NCBI GenBank assembly: GCA_000750105.3
Contig: JPHH03000052.1
Location: 62,001-126,000, forward strand
DNA from: Tolypocladium sp. Sup5 PDA-1
Taxonomy: Eukaryota > Ascomycota > Sordariomycetes > Hypocreales > Ophiocordycipitaceae
Direction of reading: 5' to 3'
DNA length: 64,000 nucleotides
Every line of letters begins with the position of its first letter. The first letter of the stretch is position 1. The notes under the pieces were generated by a model. It had not been told where the DNA came from and did not search any database. It was given only the letters and a program-made list of their open reading frames with translations. The position numbers and the translations under genes are program-made. This document shows positions 55,750-64,000 of the stretch, in pieces.

Positions 55750-57279
55750 ATGACCTTCTCACCAGAAATCCACACCTTCCACTCGGGCAAGCCCCAGCCC
55801 CAATCCTCCTCATCCTCATCCACCTTCACCTCCGTCGACCCAACCACCGCAAAGCCGCTCGCCACCATCTACACCTCCACGCCCTCGCAGCTCAACGACG
55901 CCGTCGCCTCTGCCCACGCCGCCTTCCCCTCGTGGTCCCAGACGCCGGCCCCCCAGCGAGCCGCCGTCCTCCTCAAGGCCGCCGCCATCCTGCGGCAGCG
56001 CAACGACGAGCTCGCCCTCACCGAGACGCTCGACACGGGCAAGGCCTGGTCCGAGACGTCCGCCGTCGACGTCGTCACCGGCGCCGATGTGCTCGAGTAC
56101 TACGCCCACTTCGTCGCCGGCAGCCTGCCCGGCCAGCACACCCGCCTGCGCCCGGATGCCTTCGTCCTCACCACCCACGAGCCGCTCGGCGTCTGTGCCG
56201 GCATCGGCGCCTGGAACTACCCCATCCAGATCGCCCTCTGGAAGTCGGCCCCGTGCCTCGCCGCCGGCAACTGCATGGTGTACAAGCCCAGCGAGGTGAC
56301 GCCGCTGCACGCAAACACGCTGGCCCAGATCTACATCGAGGCCGGCCTGCCGCCGGGCGTCTTCAACGTCGTCTACGGCGACGGCCCCAGCGCGGGAGCC
56401 CCGTTGGTCGCCCACGAGGGCATCGCCAAGGTCAGCTTCACCGGCCAGGTCAGCACGGGCAGCAAGGTCGCCAGCCAGGCCGCCCAGGGCATGAAGGCCA
56501 TCACCATGGAGCTCGGCGGCAAGAGCCCGTGCGTGGTGCTCCCTGACGCCGATGTCGACGAGGCCGCCGACGTGGCCATGGCCGCAAATTTCTTCTCCAC
56601 GGGCCAGGTCTGCACAAACGGCACCCGCGTCTTCGTCCCGGACACGCTGCTGGCCGGCGTGGAGGAGGCTCTCGTCAAGCGCTGCCGCGAGGGCATCCGC
56701 ATGGGCCTGCCGAGGGATGAAAAGACAAACTTCGGCCCCATGGTCAGCGCCGCCCAGCGCGACAAGGTTAACATGTACATCAAGCACGGCCGGGACGTCG
56801 ACCGGGCCAAGGTCCTGTACGACGGCGCCGGCGACGCCCAGAAGACGAAGCCGACCCGGGATGGCTTCTGGGTGCCTCCCGTCATCTTCACCAACTGCAC
56901 CGACGATATGCGCGTGGTCCGCGAGGAGATCTTTGGCCCCGTCATGTGCATCCTGCCGTATAGCGCAAAGGGCAAGACGCAGGAGGAGTGGATGCCCGAG
57001 CTGGTTCGACGGGCCAACGACACGCCCATGGGCCTGGCCGCCGGCGTCGTGTCTTCAGATATTGGCCTGGCGCAGGACGTTGTCCGACAACTTCACGCAG
57101 GCATCACCTGGATCAACACCTGGGGCGAGTCGCCGGCCGAGATGCCCGTCGGCGGGTGGAAGATGAGCGGAATCGGTCTCGAGAACGGCCACGAGGGCAT
57201 CCAGGCGTACATGCGGACGAAAAGCACACTGGTGCAGCTGGGCAAGGGCGCGTGCAAGGGCATCTTTGCGAAGCTGTAG
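55750..57279 (+). CDS. betaine aldehyde dehydrogenase-like NAD(P)-dependent ALDH with C-terminal PTS1 (AKL)
   Basis: An intronless frame of 509 residues. Catalytic residues are intact: the oxyanion Asn in GAWNYPIQ, general base E254 in TMELGGKSP, and nucleophile C288 in GQVCTNGTRVFV; the EEIFGPV motif follows. The sequence resembles the betaine aldehyde dehydrogenase group (TLDTGKAWSE, EYYAHFVAG, WINTWGESPAEMPVGGWKMS). It would oxidise betaine aldehyde to glycine betaine, an osmoprotectant and methyl donor. The protein ends IFAKL, a PTS1-type signal. Its head-to-head arrangement with choline oxidase makes a complete two-step choline to betaine unit. A general aldehyde dehydrogenase is the main alternative. 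Coding DNA is very GC-rich, so its antisense frames are long but spurious. Confidence 0.9.
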   Translation: MTFSPEIHTFHSGKPQPQSSSSSSTFTSVDPTTAKPLATIYTSTPSQLNDAVASAHAAFPSWSQTPAPQRAAVLLKAAAILRQRNDELALTETLDTGKAWSETSAVDVVTGADVLEYYAHFVAGSLPGQHTRLRPDAFVLTTHEPLGVCAGIGAWNYPIQIALWKSAPCLAAGNCMVYKPSEVTPLHANTLAQIYIEAGLPPGVFNVVYGDGPSAGAPLVAHEGIAKVSFTGQVSTGSKVASQAAQGMKAITMELGGKSPCVVLPDADVDEAADVAMAANFFSTGQVCTNGTRVFVPDTLLAGVEEALVKRCREGIRMGLPRDEKTNFGPMVSAAQRDKVNMYIKHGRDVDRAKVLYDGAGDAQKTKPTRDGFWVPPVIFTNCTDDMRVVREEIFGPVMCILPYSAKGKTQEEWMPELVRRANDTPMGLAAGVVSSDIGLAQDVVRQLHAGITWINTWGESPAEMPVGGWKMSGIGLENGHEGIQAYMRTKSTLVQLGKGACKGIFAKL

Positions 57280-58066
57280 GGGAGCTGGTCGTTGAGCTGG
57301 AACGGGCGTCAAATGCGTGGTGACGAGATTGTGTCGGACTGTATGGGTGAAAGCAGAGCATTAACAGCGTACTTTTAAATTTGCCATTTTTACCTTTTGA
57401 GCTTTGCACGGTTTTCTATGCCGTTTGAATGCATCTGTATCTGCATGGCAACGGCGTCATCTGTGAAAGCTGCCATGCCCAGCGTTGAAGACACAAAGGT
57501 GGAGTGGCATGCTAAAGGAATAGCGAGGAACGGCGAGGAATAGCAAGGGAGACCAAGAAATAGGGGAAATGTGCGGCGAGTACAAGGTTATCGCACACGA
57601 GAAGGGACTTAAAGTCTCAAGTGTTCCAGGTCGAAGTGGACTTTGTCATGAACGCGTCGTCGTCGGGTTCTTCGGCACACATCGCTGTTTAGGCCTGTCC
57701 GTCCGTCGGGATCGCAATTCTGGCCGCCGTCTCGTTCCAGGTTGAGTTTGCTTCGTCTGGGGCAGGTGCCCTCTTCAAAGAACGATGCGAAGGGTGGGCA
57801 TTTGATTGGGAAGGAAGCCGTGTTCGCGCTCGACTTTCCCGTCAACGACCACGAACGCTTAGTCAAGGTGCCATCGTGGGGACGCCGAGAGCAAAGGCGC
57901 GGGGAAGACATTTTGACTGATCCACGACGGGTGAAAATATTTCATGAATCAAAAGTATTTCATGAATCATAGAATCATATTACAAACAACTGGGAACTTG
58001 CACCCAGTACAGTAGTCCTGAGCGTCTTCAACAACCGACATACCCAGTTCTCACAGCATCACCACG
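57280..58066. other. spacer between ALDH 3' end and VOC gene
   Basis: 787 bp holding the 3' flank of the dehydrogenase and the promoter of the VOC gene. It has a small direct repeat, ATTTCATGAATCA, at about 57939-57969. No gene is recognised. Confidence 0.45.
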
Positions 58067-58480
58067 ATGAACCACCTCGCCCACATCTCCCTGGTCGTAC
58101 GCGACTACGACGAAGCCCTCGCCTTCTATGTCGGCAAGCTGGGCTTCACCCTCGTCGAGGACACGCCCGTCCCCGAGCAGAACAAGCGCTGGGTAACCAT
58201 CCGCCCGGCCGGCGCCCCTCCCGGCGCAACGACCATCCTGCTGGCCGAGGCGTCGACGCCCGAGCAGCGCGCCGCCGTGGGCAACCAGACTGGTGGCAGG
58301 GTGTTTCTGTTCCTCGACACGGACGACTTCAAGCGCGACCATGCGCGGTTTACGCAGGCCGGGGTGGAATGGGCCAGGGAGCCAGTTGTGCAGAGCTACG
58401 GGACCGTCGCTGTGTTCAAGGACCTGTATGGCAACCAGTGGGATCTGATTGAGCGGACCCAGGATAAGAGCAGCAGTTGA
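58067..58480 (+). CDS. VOC (glyoxalase I/dioxygenase) superfamily protein
   Basis: An intronless frame of 137 residues beginning MNHLAHISLVVRDYDEALAF, one VOC module pair. Candidate metal ligands are the His in the first strand (HISLVV) and the Glu in the last (NQWDLIER). FLDTDDFKRDHARF and VEWAREP are usual for bacterial-type stand-alone VOC proteins. The function cannot be fixed from sequence: glyoxalase-like lyase, small-molecule binding or detoxification are open. It sits downstream of the betaine genes in the same direction as the dehydrogenase, but no functional link is shown. Confidence 0.85.
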   Translation: MNHLAHISLVVRDYDEALAFYVGKLGFTLVEDTPVPEQNKRWVTIRPAGAPPGATTILLAEASTPEQRAAVGNQTGGRVFLFLDTDDFKRDHARFTQAGVEWAREPVVQSYGTVAVFKDLYGNQWDLIERTQDKSSS

Positions 58481-59248
58481 ACGACGTGGCACAGGGAGCT
58501 CGGGGCAACCACTCTTGGTGTGGCCAGTTGCTGAGGGGTCAATATGCTTCACACTGTCTCCCGGACCACATCAGTTGCTGGTCCCCGTGTCCCGTCCAAC
58601 TCACGCTGAGAAGAGCCAGCCAGTCACCAAGCAAGTTGACCATGGAGAACCCGTATGATCAAGTACTGCCTAAAGACTCTCGAGTGTCGATTCTGTTGAA
58701 CCATTATTCTTCTTTCCCTCTCCCCACATCCCCGGGCAATCCCACCTTCGCACGTCTTTACATCACCAGCATACTTGCTACTTTGCATGAAGTCTCAAAC
58801 AACTGCAAGGCTAGCAGCTACCGACTCGCCATTCACTTGCTCATTCGTACAAACTGCACTGTAACCAAGCAGTGTCTGCGAAAATCTCATGGAAAGTCAT
58901 GAATCGTGAGCACGGCGTGCATTATCGACATGAAGCATTAATTCATCGCTGTCGGCGCAGAAGGATGCGCCAAGGTCTTTGCCGAATCTGGTGAATTCTC
59001 CAGCGACGGCAGCCCAATCAATGGCGTTTAGCTGAGTCTCTGTGAGATGAACAACAGTGATGAACGGAGCGTCCATTGCTCAAACTCTACCGGCCTGAGA
59101 AGAGAATATTGTTTCTGGACGCACCTGGCGGCGCGAACAACAGCCTGCGAGACTACTACATACTTGTGCCAGAATTGAACCCACGGCCCCAGGCGCCCGC
59201 CCGATTTTTGTGATCGCAGGGCGTGCACACGCCGGGCGCGTCCCATAT
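58481..59248. other. convergent spacer between VOC and HET genes
   Basis: 768 bp with the 3' ends of both neighbours. A frame of 141 codons runs from 58477 to 58902 but has no recognisable features. No further gene is supported. Confidence 0.45.
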
Positions 59249-61408
59249 TTATACTATTTCTACCGTTGCTTTTTCCCCAGAGCTTGCAAAATACTCAAGC
59301 CACGGTTCGACACCTGCGCCGGTGACCATTGGGGGCCGCGGTATTTGGAGCAGGCCGAAGCGGTAATACTGCCCGCAGTGCGTCTCCCCATCCCGGCCCG
59401 TGACAGAGCATCTTAGCAACAGCAGATTCAGTGCTCGTGAAACGGATGATTCGCCGAGTACAAAGCAAAACACGTCTGAGCCAGATGGTATGCGACCTTG
59501 CCCTGTGCGAGAGGTATCATAGTCTGCCCAGACGTTGTGTATCTGTCCTTTGACAAACTCTAGCTTCAACAGCTGCCACGAGTGTCTGGGAGCTGCTTCG
59601 TTATCCGCATCGTAATGAATTGTAGTTGCAACCATGTGGCCACGAAGCAGGAGCTGCCCAGCGAGCAGCTCGCCGGCCGGATCTGGGCCTGCCATGAAAC
59701 ACTCTGCCTTTGCGATTACGCAGAAGGGAGTAAAGCCGCTCGCGACATCAATGAACTTTACGGGACCTCTGACGGAGGCCCAAGACCAGCTCGGAGCTCG
59801 CCAAATCGCAGGGCGCTGCACCCAGGCGTCCACTTCCTTGGCACTGATGTTGGCTGCCTCCGTATGCCAGAGTAGGCCGGGCAGAAGCGTCTTCTTCCAG
59901 AGGCCTGCCAGGTATTGCGAGCTCATGGCGGATTGGAAACTCTTTGCAATTCCCGAGACGGCTGGGAAAATGTCCTTTTCATATGTCAGACTCAGCTTCG
60001 AGTACTCTTCGACCAGGTGATGCCAGCAGCGCTGTAGATCCGCTTCACCTAAACCAAGCCAATAGCTTCGGCTAAAGTAGGCCTTGGGTTGCGATACACA
60101 ATTCAATGGTTCACTCAATGCTCCTAGATCGCTACGGGAGGAATTGTCGCCTTGCACGATTCTCGGCTCTGTACACTGACAGGCTGTTTCTTCGAGGCAC
60201 TCCCACATTAATTCTTCGGGGCCAAAGTGTAGAGTCCGCGATGACAGGAACCGCTCCTGAAAGATCCACCCTCGCGTAAATGTAGGAAGGCCGGGTGGTA
60301 TTGCAAGTCTCTGGTCTAGAAACCCGGGCATGTGCGTTGAGGAGCGACGGAAGCAGATCTTCTCAATCGTGCCATCAGTGGTTGGGTATTCGATGGTGTG
60401 TGTACGGAACTGGGGCCCGCACGAAGAGAAGAGTCCGCCGTCGGCATCGTGAGACTTGGAAGCGGATACGACGAGGAACGAATTCTGGAATATTGAAGCC
60501 ATTTTGGCAGCTTCTCGTCTCCAGTCATCCTGGTCGTCTTGAATTATACAGAGGCTGTCGATCCATAGATACCTGACGCCGAGTCTGCGCACGAAAAGAA
60601 TGGTTTCGCGATAAGTAAGCGGCAGCGCGTGCCACGGGATGCCGGCATGGTGCAAGCTGAGATTGGACGATAGGGTCTGGAGGACATCTCGGCGACCCCA
60701 GCAGTGGCTCAAGCAGACGTAGTGTTCATCGGTACTCCCCAGCTCGGATAAACGTATCAGATCGCCGTCAGTCGAGCCTACGTCAAGGATTCGTCGCGGC
60801 TTTTCGTCTTGTGCCGAAGTCGTGGACCGGCATAGCCTGTGGGACTCCTGGCATCTCTGCAAGCAGTCTCTGGCCCAGGCTAAACTCTCAGCAGAGGCGG
60901 TGCTGGGTGGCACCTCGAATCCAACCGGCAAGTCGGGCAGATTCAGTTCCAGCCAAGGCGTGCCTGGGCGACAATGTTAGCTCATGGATGGGGTGAGCGT
61001 CGTCATTGATGGTTTTGTTGGAGGACGAGAACCGGCGACGCCGGAGCGGCGGACTGTTCGTGCGGTCACGGCGCCGATGGCGGGCTTCTCACTTCTGCGG
61101 GAAACAAATGCCGAGACGGGCATTCGCCGGCCGAAGACAAACGCGTCCAAACTCTTGCCGGAGGCGGCAGAGTTAAAATCGACGCGCAGCCTCTCGGTAT
61201 CGGGGGCCTCCCTCCGGCCCGTTGCCCCTTCTACGGCGGCCAGAACGTGGCAAATACCGCGATGCAGGATCAGACATGTGACACATCCCGCGCGCGCCGC
61301 CTCGGACATGGTGCCGAGGCTGGTAATAAAAGAAGCCCGTCCGTCATTCGGTCGACGGGGGTGGTTACAAGCCCGGCATGGTCCGGGGTCGGGATCCGGA
61401 GGCACCAT
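59249..61408 (-). CDS. HET-domain (heterokaryon incompatibility) protein
   Basis: The 3' exon from about 60965 to 59249 carries a textbook HET domain (YVCLSHCWG, LPLTYRETILFVRRLG, YLWIDSLCIIQDDQDDWRRE, ASIFQNSFLVVSAS) followed by EECL-type and WSWASV motifs near the C-terminus. The upstream frame 61408-60977 starts MVPPDPDPGPCRACNHPR and has the Cys pattern CRAC...GCVTCLILH usual before HET domains, so I join both by an intron with a GCTAAC branch and CGCCCAG acceptor ending near 60966. The donor is unclear; non-standard GTTCTC or GTCCTC sites near 61032 would keep frame. If unspliced, the HET exon would start at 60931. Such proteins act in non-self recognition or general stress-induced cell death. 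Confidence 0.75.
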
Positions 61409-62648
61409 CTCTTGTTGTTAAATTTGAAAGCCGATGTCGTGCCAAAGCGTCGGGCACGGGGATTTGCGAATCTGCAAATCCTGGTGCGAATGAGTGGAAC
61501 CCGATGATGGCAGACCGCTGGCACAGCCACTGTCAACGGGAGTCGGCGCCGACTTGCATCCCGTTGCCGATGACAGGCCCCATTCTTCACGCCTCTGCAT
61601 GGGTCCAGCTACATACATACGTTCTACCCTGTACACTCGGATAAGAAATGCGAATTTACACAAAGCACGAGCACGAGTAATGGCAATCCCAAATCTGATG
61701 AGCATAGATGAAAGGAAGCTCGTCATTTCGCGGGCCCGGGGACGCTTATAACGTCGTAAGAATGGCTTTGGGTCAGGTGCCCTTGGCCCAGCTTCACTGT
61801 CCTAGAAGTTGATATGTCAGTTGCGAAGCTCGTTATGTCCCTACAAGCCTTGATCCAGCAACACGGCGGTGGCACGGCACGAATTCCTATAAAGCTTCCT
61901 CACATTACCACACATAAAGATAGAGTTTAAGCATGTAAAGAAATTGGCCTCGATTTCAAGTGGCATTCTCCCGTGAGGGTTGCTCTTTCAGCTTCGAGGC
62001 TCTCACGGCCAAGGAGCTCTTCGCTGATTGGGACTCGGGGTTGGTCAACGCCCAATACTCCGTCCAGCGACATGCCGAGCGCCAATGAAAAAGGTTTCGT
62101 TAGCTCGGCGTTGGCGAGCAGATTGTGGAATGGTGGGCACCCTGCCATGGCCCACCTCTACAGCAACGCCGTCTTATTTGTTGTCTGCTTGGACACTGTT
62201 ACGGAGTAGTCCGTAGTCCGTACGACGTACGGACTACGAGTAATTAGACATCACATGCCGTAGCGCCAACAGCCCAACGGCGAATGCCACCATGCTGGTA
62301 AACTGCCGACCAACAGATCCGGGCTGTGCTAGTATTACGGTCCACTGCTGCAATATGACGACGCTTCCGGAAACTCCGATGGATTTCTGAAGCCCGGCCG
62401 ACGTGCTCCACCCATCGCCTTGGCGCCCGTAGGGCTTGACAAGGTCCCTTCGATCTCGTCGAAATCGACAGAGTTCAGCTACTGGGTTGCGGGCTAGCCG
62501 GTACGAAGGAGCTGGAGGAGATGTAATATTAAGCTCCCCAATGCCCCAAGCAAGCCCCCAGGCATTCGTCTGAACGCAGTCTGCTCGCCGGTTAATGCCC
62601 ACACACTCTGGGCGAGCTTCTCATCAGTGAGACGTCCCACGAACAGCA
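61409..62648. other. divergent region between HET gene and ABC transporter
   Basis: 1.24 kb between two divergent starts. It contains the palindrome at 62212-62238. Frames here have no recognised domain. Confidence 0.45.
62212..62238. repeat. inverted repeat CGTAGTCCGTAC / GTACGGACTACG
   Basis: Two perfect 12-nt arms separated by GAC; a GTAGTCC heptamer just to the left is doubled (62206-62219). It could be a hairpin, an operator or a trace of a small inverted-repeat element. Confidence 0.75.
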
Positions 62649-64000
62649 ATGTCGACCCTTCCGAGCCAGACACCGGGCAACGGCGAGGCAGCCGCTGGCT
62701 CCTCCGACGGCCAACAGGAACTTTCGAGAAGCCAAGCAGGCAGGGCCGTGGAAGCTCCAAAGGAGGACGGCTCTCCCGTAACCAGCCAATCCGACGATGG
62801 CGCCACTGACTCCGACGATTCTGAGGAACCAATTCAGCGCCATGAAACCGGGACAATGATTGGGCACGAAGATAGAACGGAACTCGTGCGAATTGCAACG
62901 GCACTCTCTCGAAGGCGGTCAAGCGTGGCCGTACACCCTCACCCGAGCAACACACTCGGTGCAATCGACGAGTATGACACCGTTTTTGACCCGGAACATC
63001 GCAACTTCGACCTTTCGAAATGGCTCCACCGCTTCATCGAGCAGCTTCAGGAGCAGGGTCTCACAGCCAGGCGTACTGGCGTCGCCTACAGGAATCTCGA
63101 TGTATTCGGCTCTGGGTCTGCGCTGCAGCTGCAGCAGACCGTCGGCTCGGTCTTGATGGCTCCAGCGCGATTGGGCGAGTTCTTCAGCTTCGGCAAGAAG
63201 GAGCCAAAGCACATATTGCACGGCTTCGAAGGACTGCTCAAGGAAGGTGAGCTCCTGGTTGTCCTGGGACGGCCGGGATCCGGCTGCAGCACACTTCTGA
63301 AAACCATCTGCGGACAGCTGGATGGCCTCAACCTTGGCGAGAAGTCGAGCATTCACTACAATGGTATTCCGCAGAAGCAGATGCAGCGTGAGTTTAAAGG
63401 CGAAACTGTCTATAACCAAGAGGTATGGTGTTCTGAAACCCGGAAGTCAATGTTTGTGCTAACTTTCACAGGTTGATAAACATTTCCCGCACTTGACGGT
63501 CGGGCAGACTCTCGAGTTTGCTGCGTCGGTTCGCACGCCGTCCCACCGTATCCAGGGCATGTCCCGGGTCGAGTTCTGCCGCTACATCGCGCAAGTCGTC
63601 ATGGCTGCGTTTGGCTTGAGCCACACGTACAACACCAAGGTCGGCAACGACTTTGTGCGTGGCGTGTCCGGCGGCGAGCGAAAGCGAGTCAGTATCGCCG
63701 AGATGGTTTTGGCAGGCTCGCCGCTCTCCGCGTGGGATAACAGGTTTGTCCCCTCTTTCTATGGTGTTGAGATTTGAAGGCTCTAACACAATCGCAGCAC
63801 TCGTGGCCTGGACTCTGCAACGGCGTTCAAGTTCGTCCAATCCCTGCGCATGGCGAGTGACCTTGGCTCCCAGGCAAACGCCGTCGCCATCTACCAAGCC
63901 AGTCAAGCCATTTACGATCTCTTCGACAAGGCCACCGTCCTGTACGAGGGCCGCCAGATTTACTTTGGGCCCGCCAATCAAGCCAGGCGCTTCTTCGAGA
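62649..64000 (+). CDS. PDR-type (CDR1-like) ABC transporter, 5' part only
   Basis: Exons 62649-63422, 63472-63743 and 63798 onward (49 and 54 bp introns); the gene runs off the right edge. The N-terminal 110 residues are acidic/Ser-rich. The Walker A motif is at 207-215 (GRPGSGCST, with Cys in place of Lys as in fungal PDR NBD1). The signature is VSGGERKRVSIAE at about 323-335, and the Walker B region is the degenerate WDNSTRGLDSATA, typical of NBD1 in this family. Full PDR transporters are about 1400-1500 residues with reverse NBD-TMD topology. Expected role: plasma-membrane efflux of xenobiotics or secondary metabolites; here it is near a siderophore/betaine locus but no substrate is implied. 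Confidence 0.93.

Noticed and set aside
59300..59316. GGTTCGACACC resembling a tRNA T-loop
   Set aside because: It lies in the coding sequence of the HET gene and no matching D-arm or acceptor stem is visible.

Overview
The window is chromosomal DNA of a filamentous ascomycete (Pezizomycotina). Gene style and protein sequences look most like Sordariomycetes, probably Hypocreales; that rank is inference. Supporting signs are short 54-93 bp introns with GTANGT-type donors and CTAAC/CTGAC branch sites, Zn2Cys6 and HET-domain proteins, a GC-rich coding bias, and a ferrichrome-type NRPS.

Region 1 (1-24 kb) is mostly housekeeping. A small conserved Cys/Trp-rich protein lies near the left edge, followed by about 7.8 kb with no convincing gene but many simple repeats, including a G21 and a C30 run. 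Next come an F-box protein with RPEL-like motifs, a ZNF830-like splicing factor, Mediator subunit 7, a 54-residue Cys-rich protein, a Bye1-type PHD/TFIIS/SPOC protein, proteasome subunit alpha-3 (Pre9/PSMA4), a DPP1-like lipid phosphatase, a WW/FF splicing protein and a Nudix-eIF2B fusion with a possible mitochondrial presequence.

Region 2 (24-49 kb) is an intracellular-siderophore locus: a Zn2Cys6 regulator, L-ornithine N5-monooxygenase (sidA) and, divergent from it across 3.7 kb, a 4846-residue NRPS with order A-T-C-A-T-C-T-C-A-T-C-T-C-T-C. This is the layout expected of a SidC/NPS-type ferrichrome (probably ferricrocin) synthetase. SidA hydroxylates ornithine; the NRPS would join three acylated N5-hydroxyornithines with Gly/Ser. 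The shared intergenic region holds four exact ATCWGATAA sites, the element recognised by the iron-sensing GATA repressor SreA/Sre1. Two of them form a 19-bp inverted repeat.

Region 3 (49-58.5 kb) has a DUF1479 protein and then a divergent pair: a choline oxidase-like GMC flavoenzyme and a betaine aldehyde dehydrogenase. Both end in peroxisomal PTS1 tripeptides (SRL and AKL), suggesting a peroxisomal choline-to-glycine-betaine module next to the siderophore genes. A small VOC-fold protein follows. Region 4 (59-64 kb) has a HET-domain gene and the 5' part of a PDR-type ABC transporter that runs off the right edge.

No transposon, CRISPR array, rRNA or tRNA was recognised. All splice sites were placed by eye.
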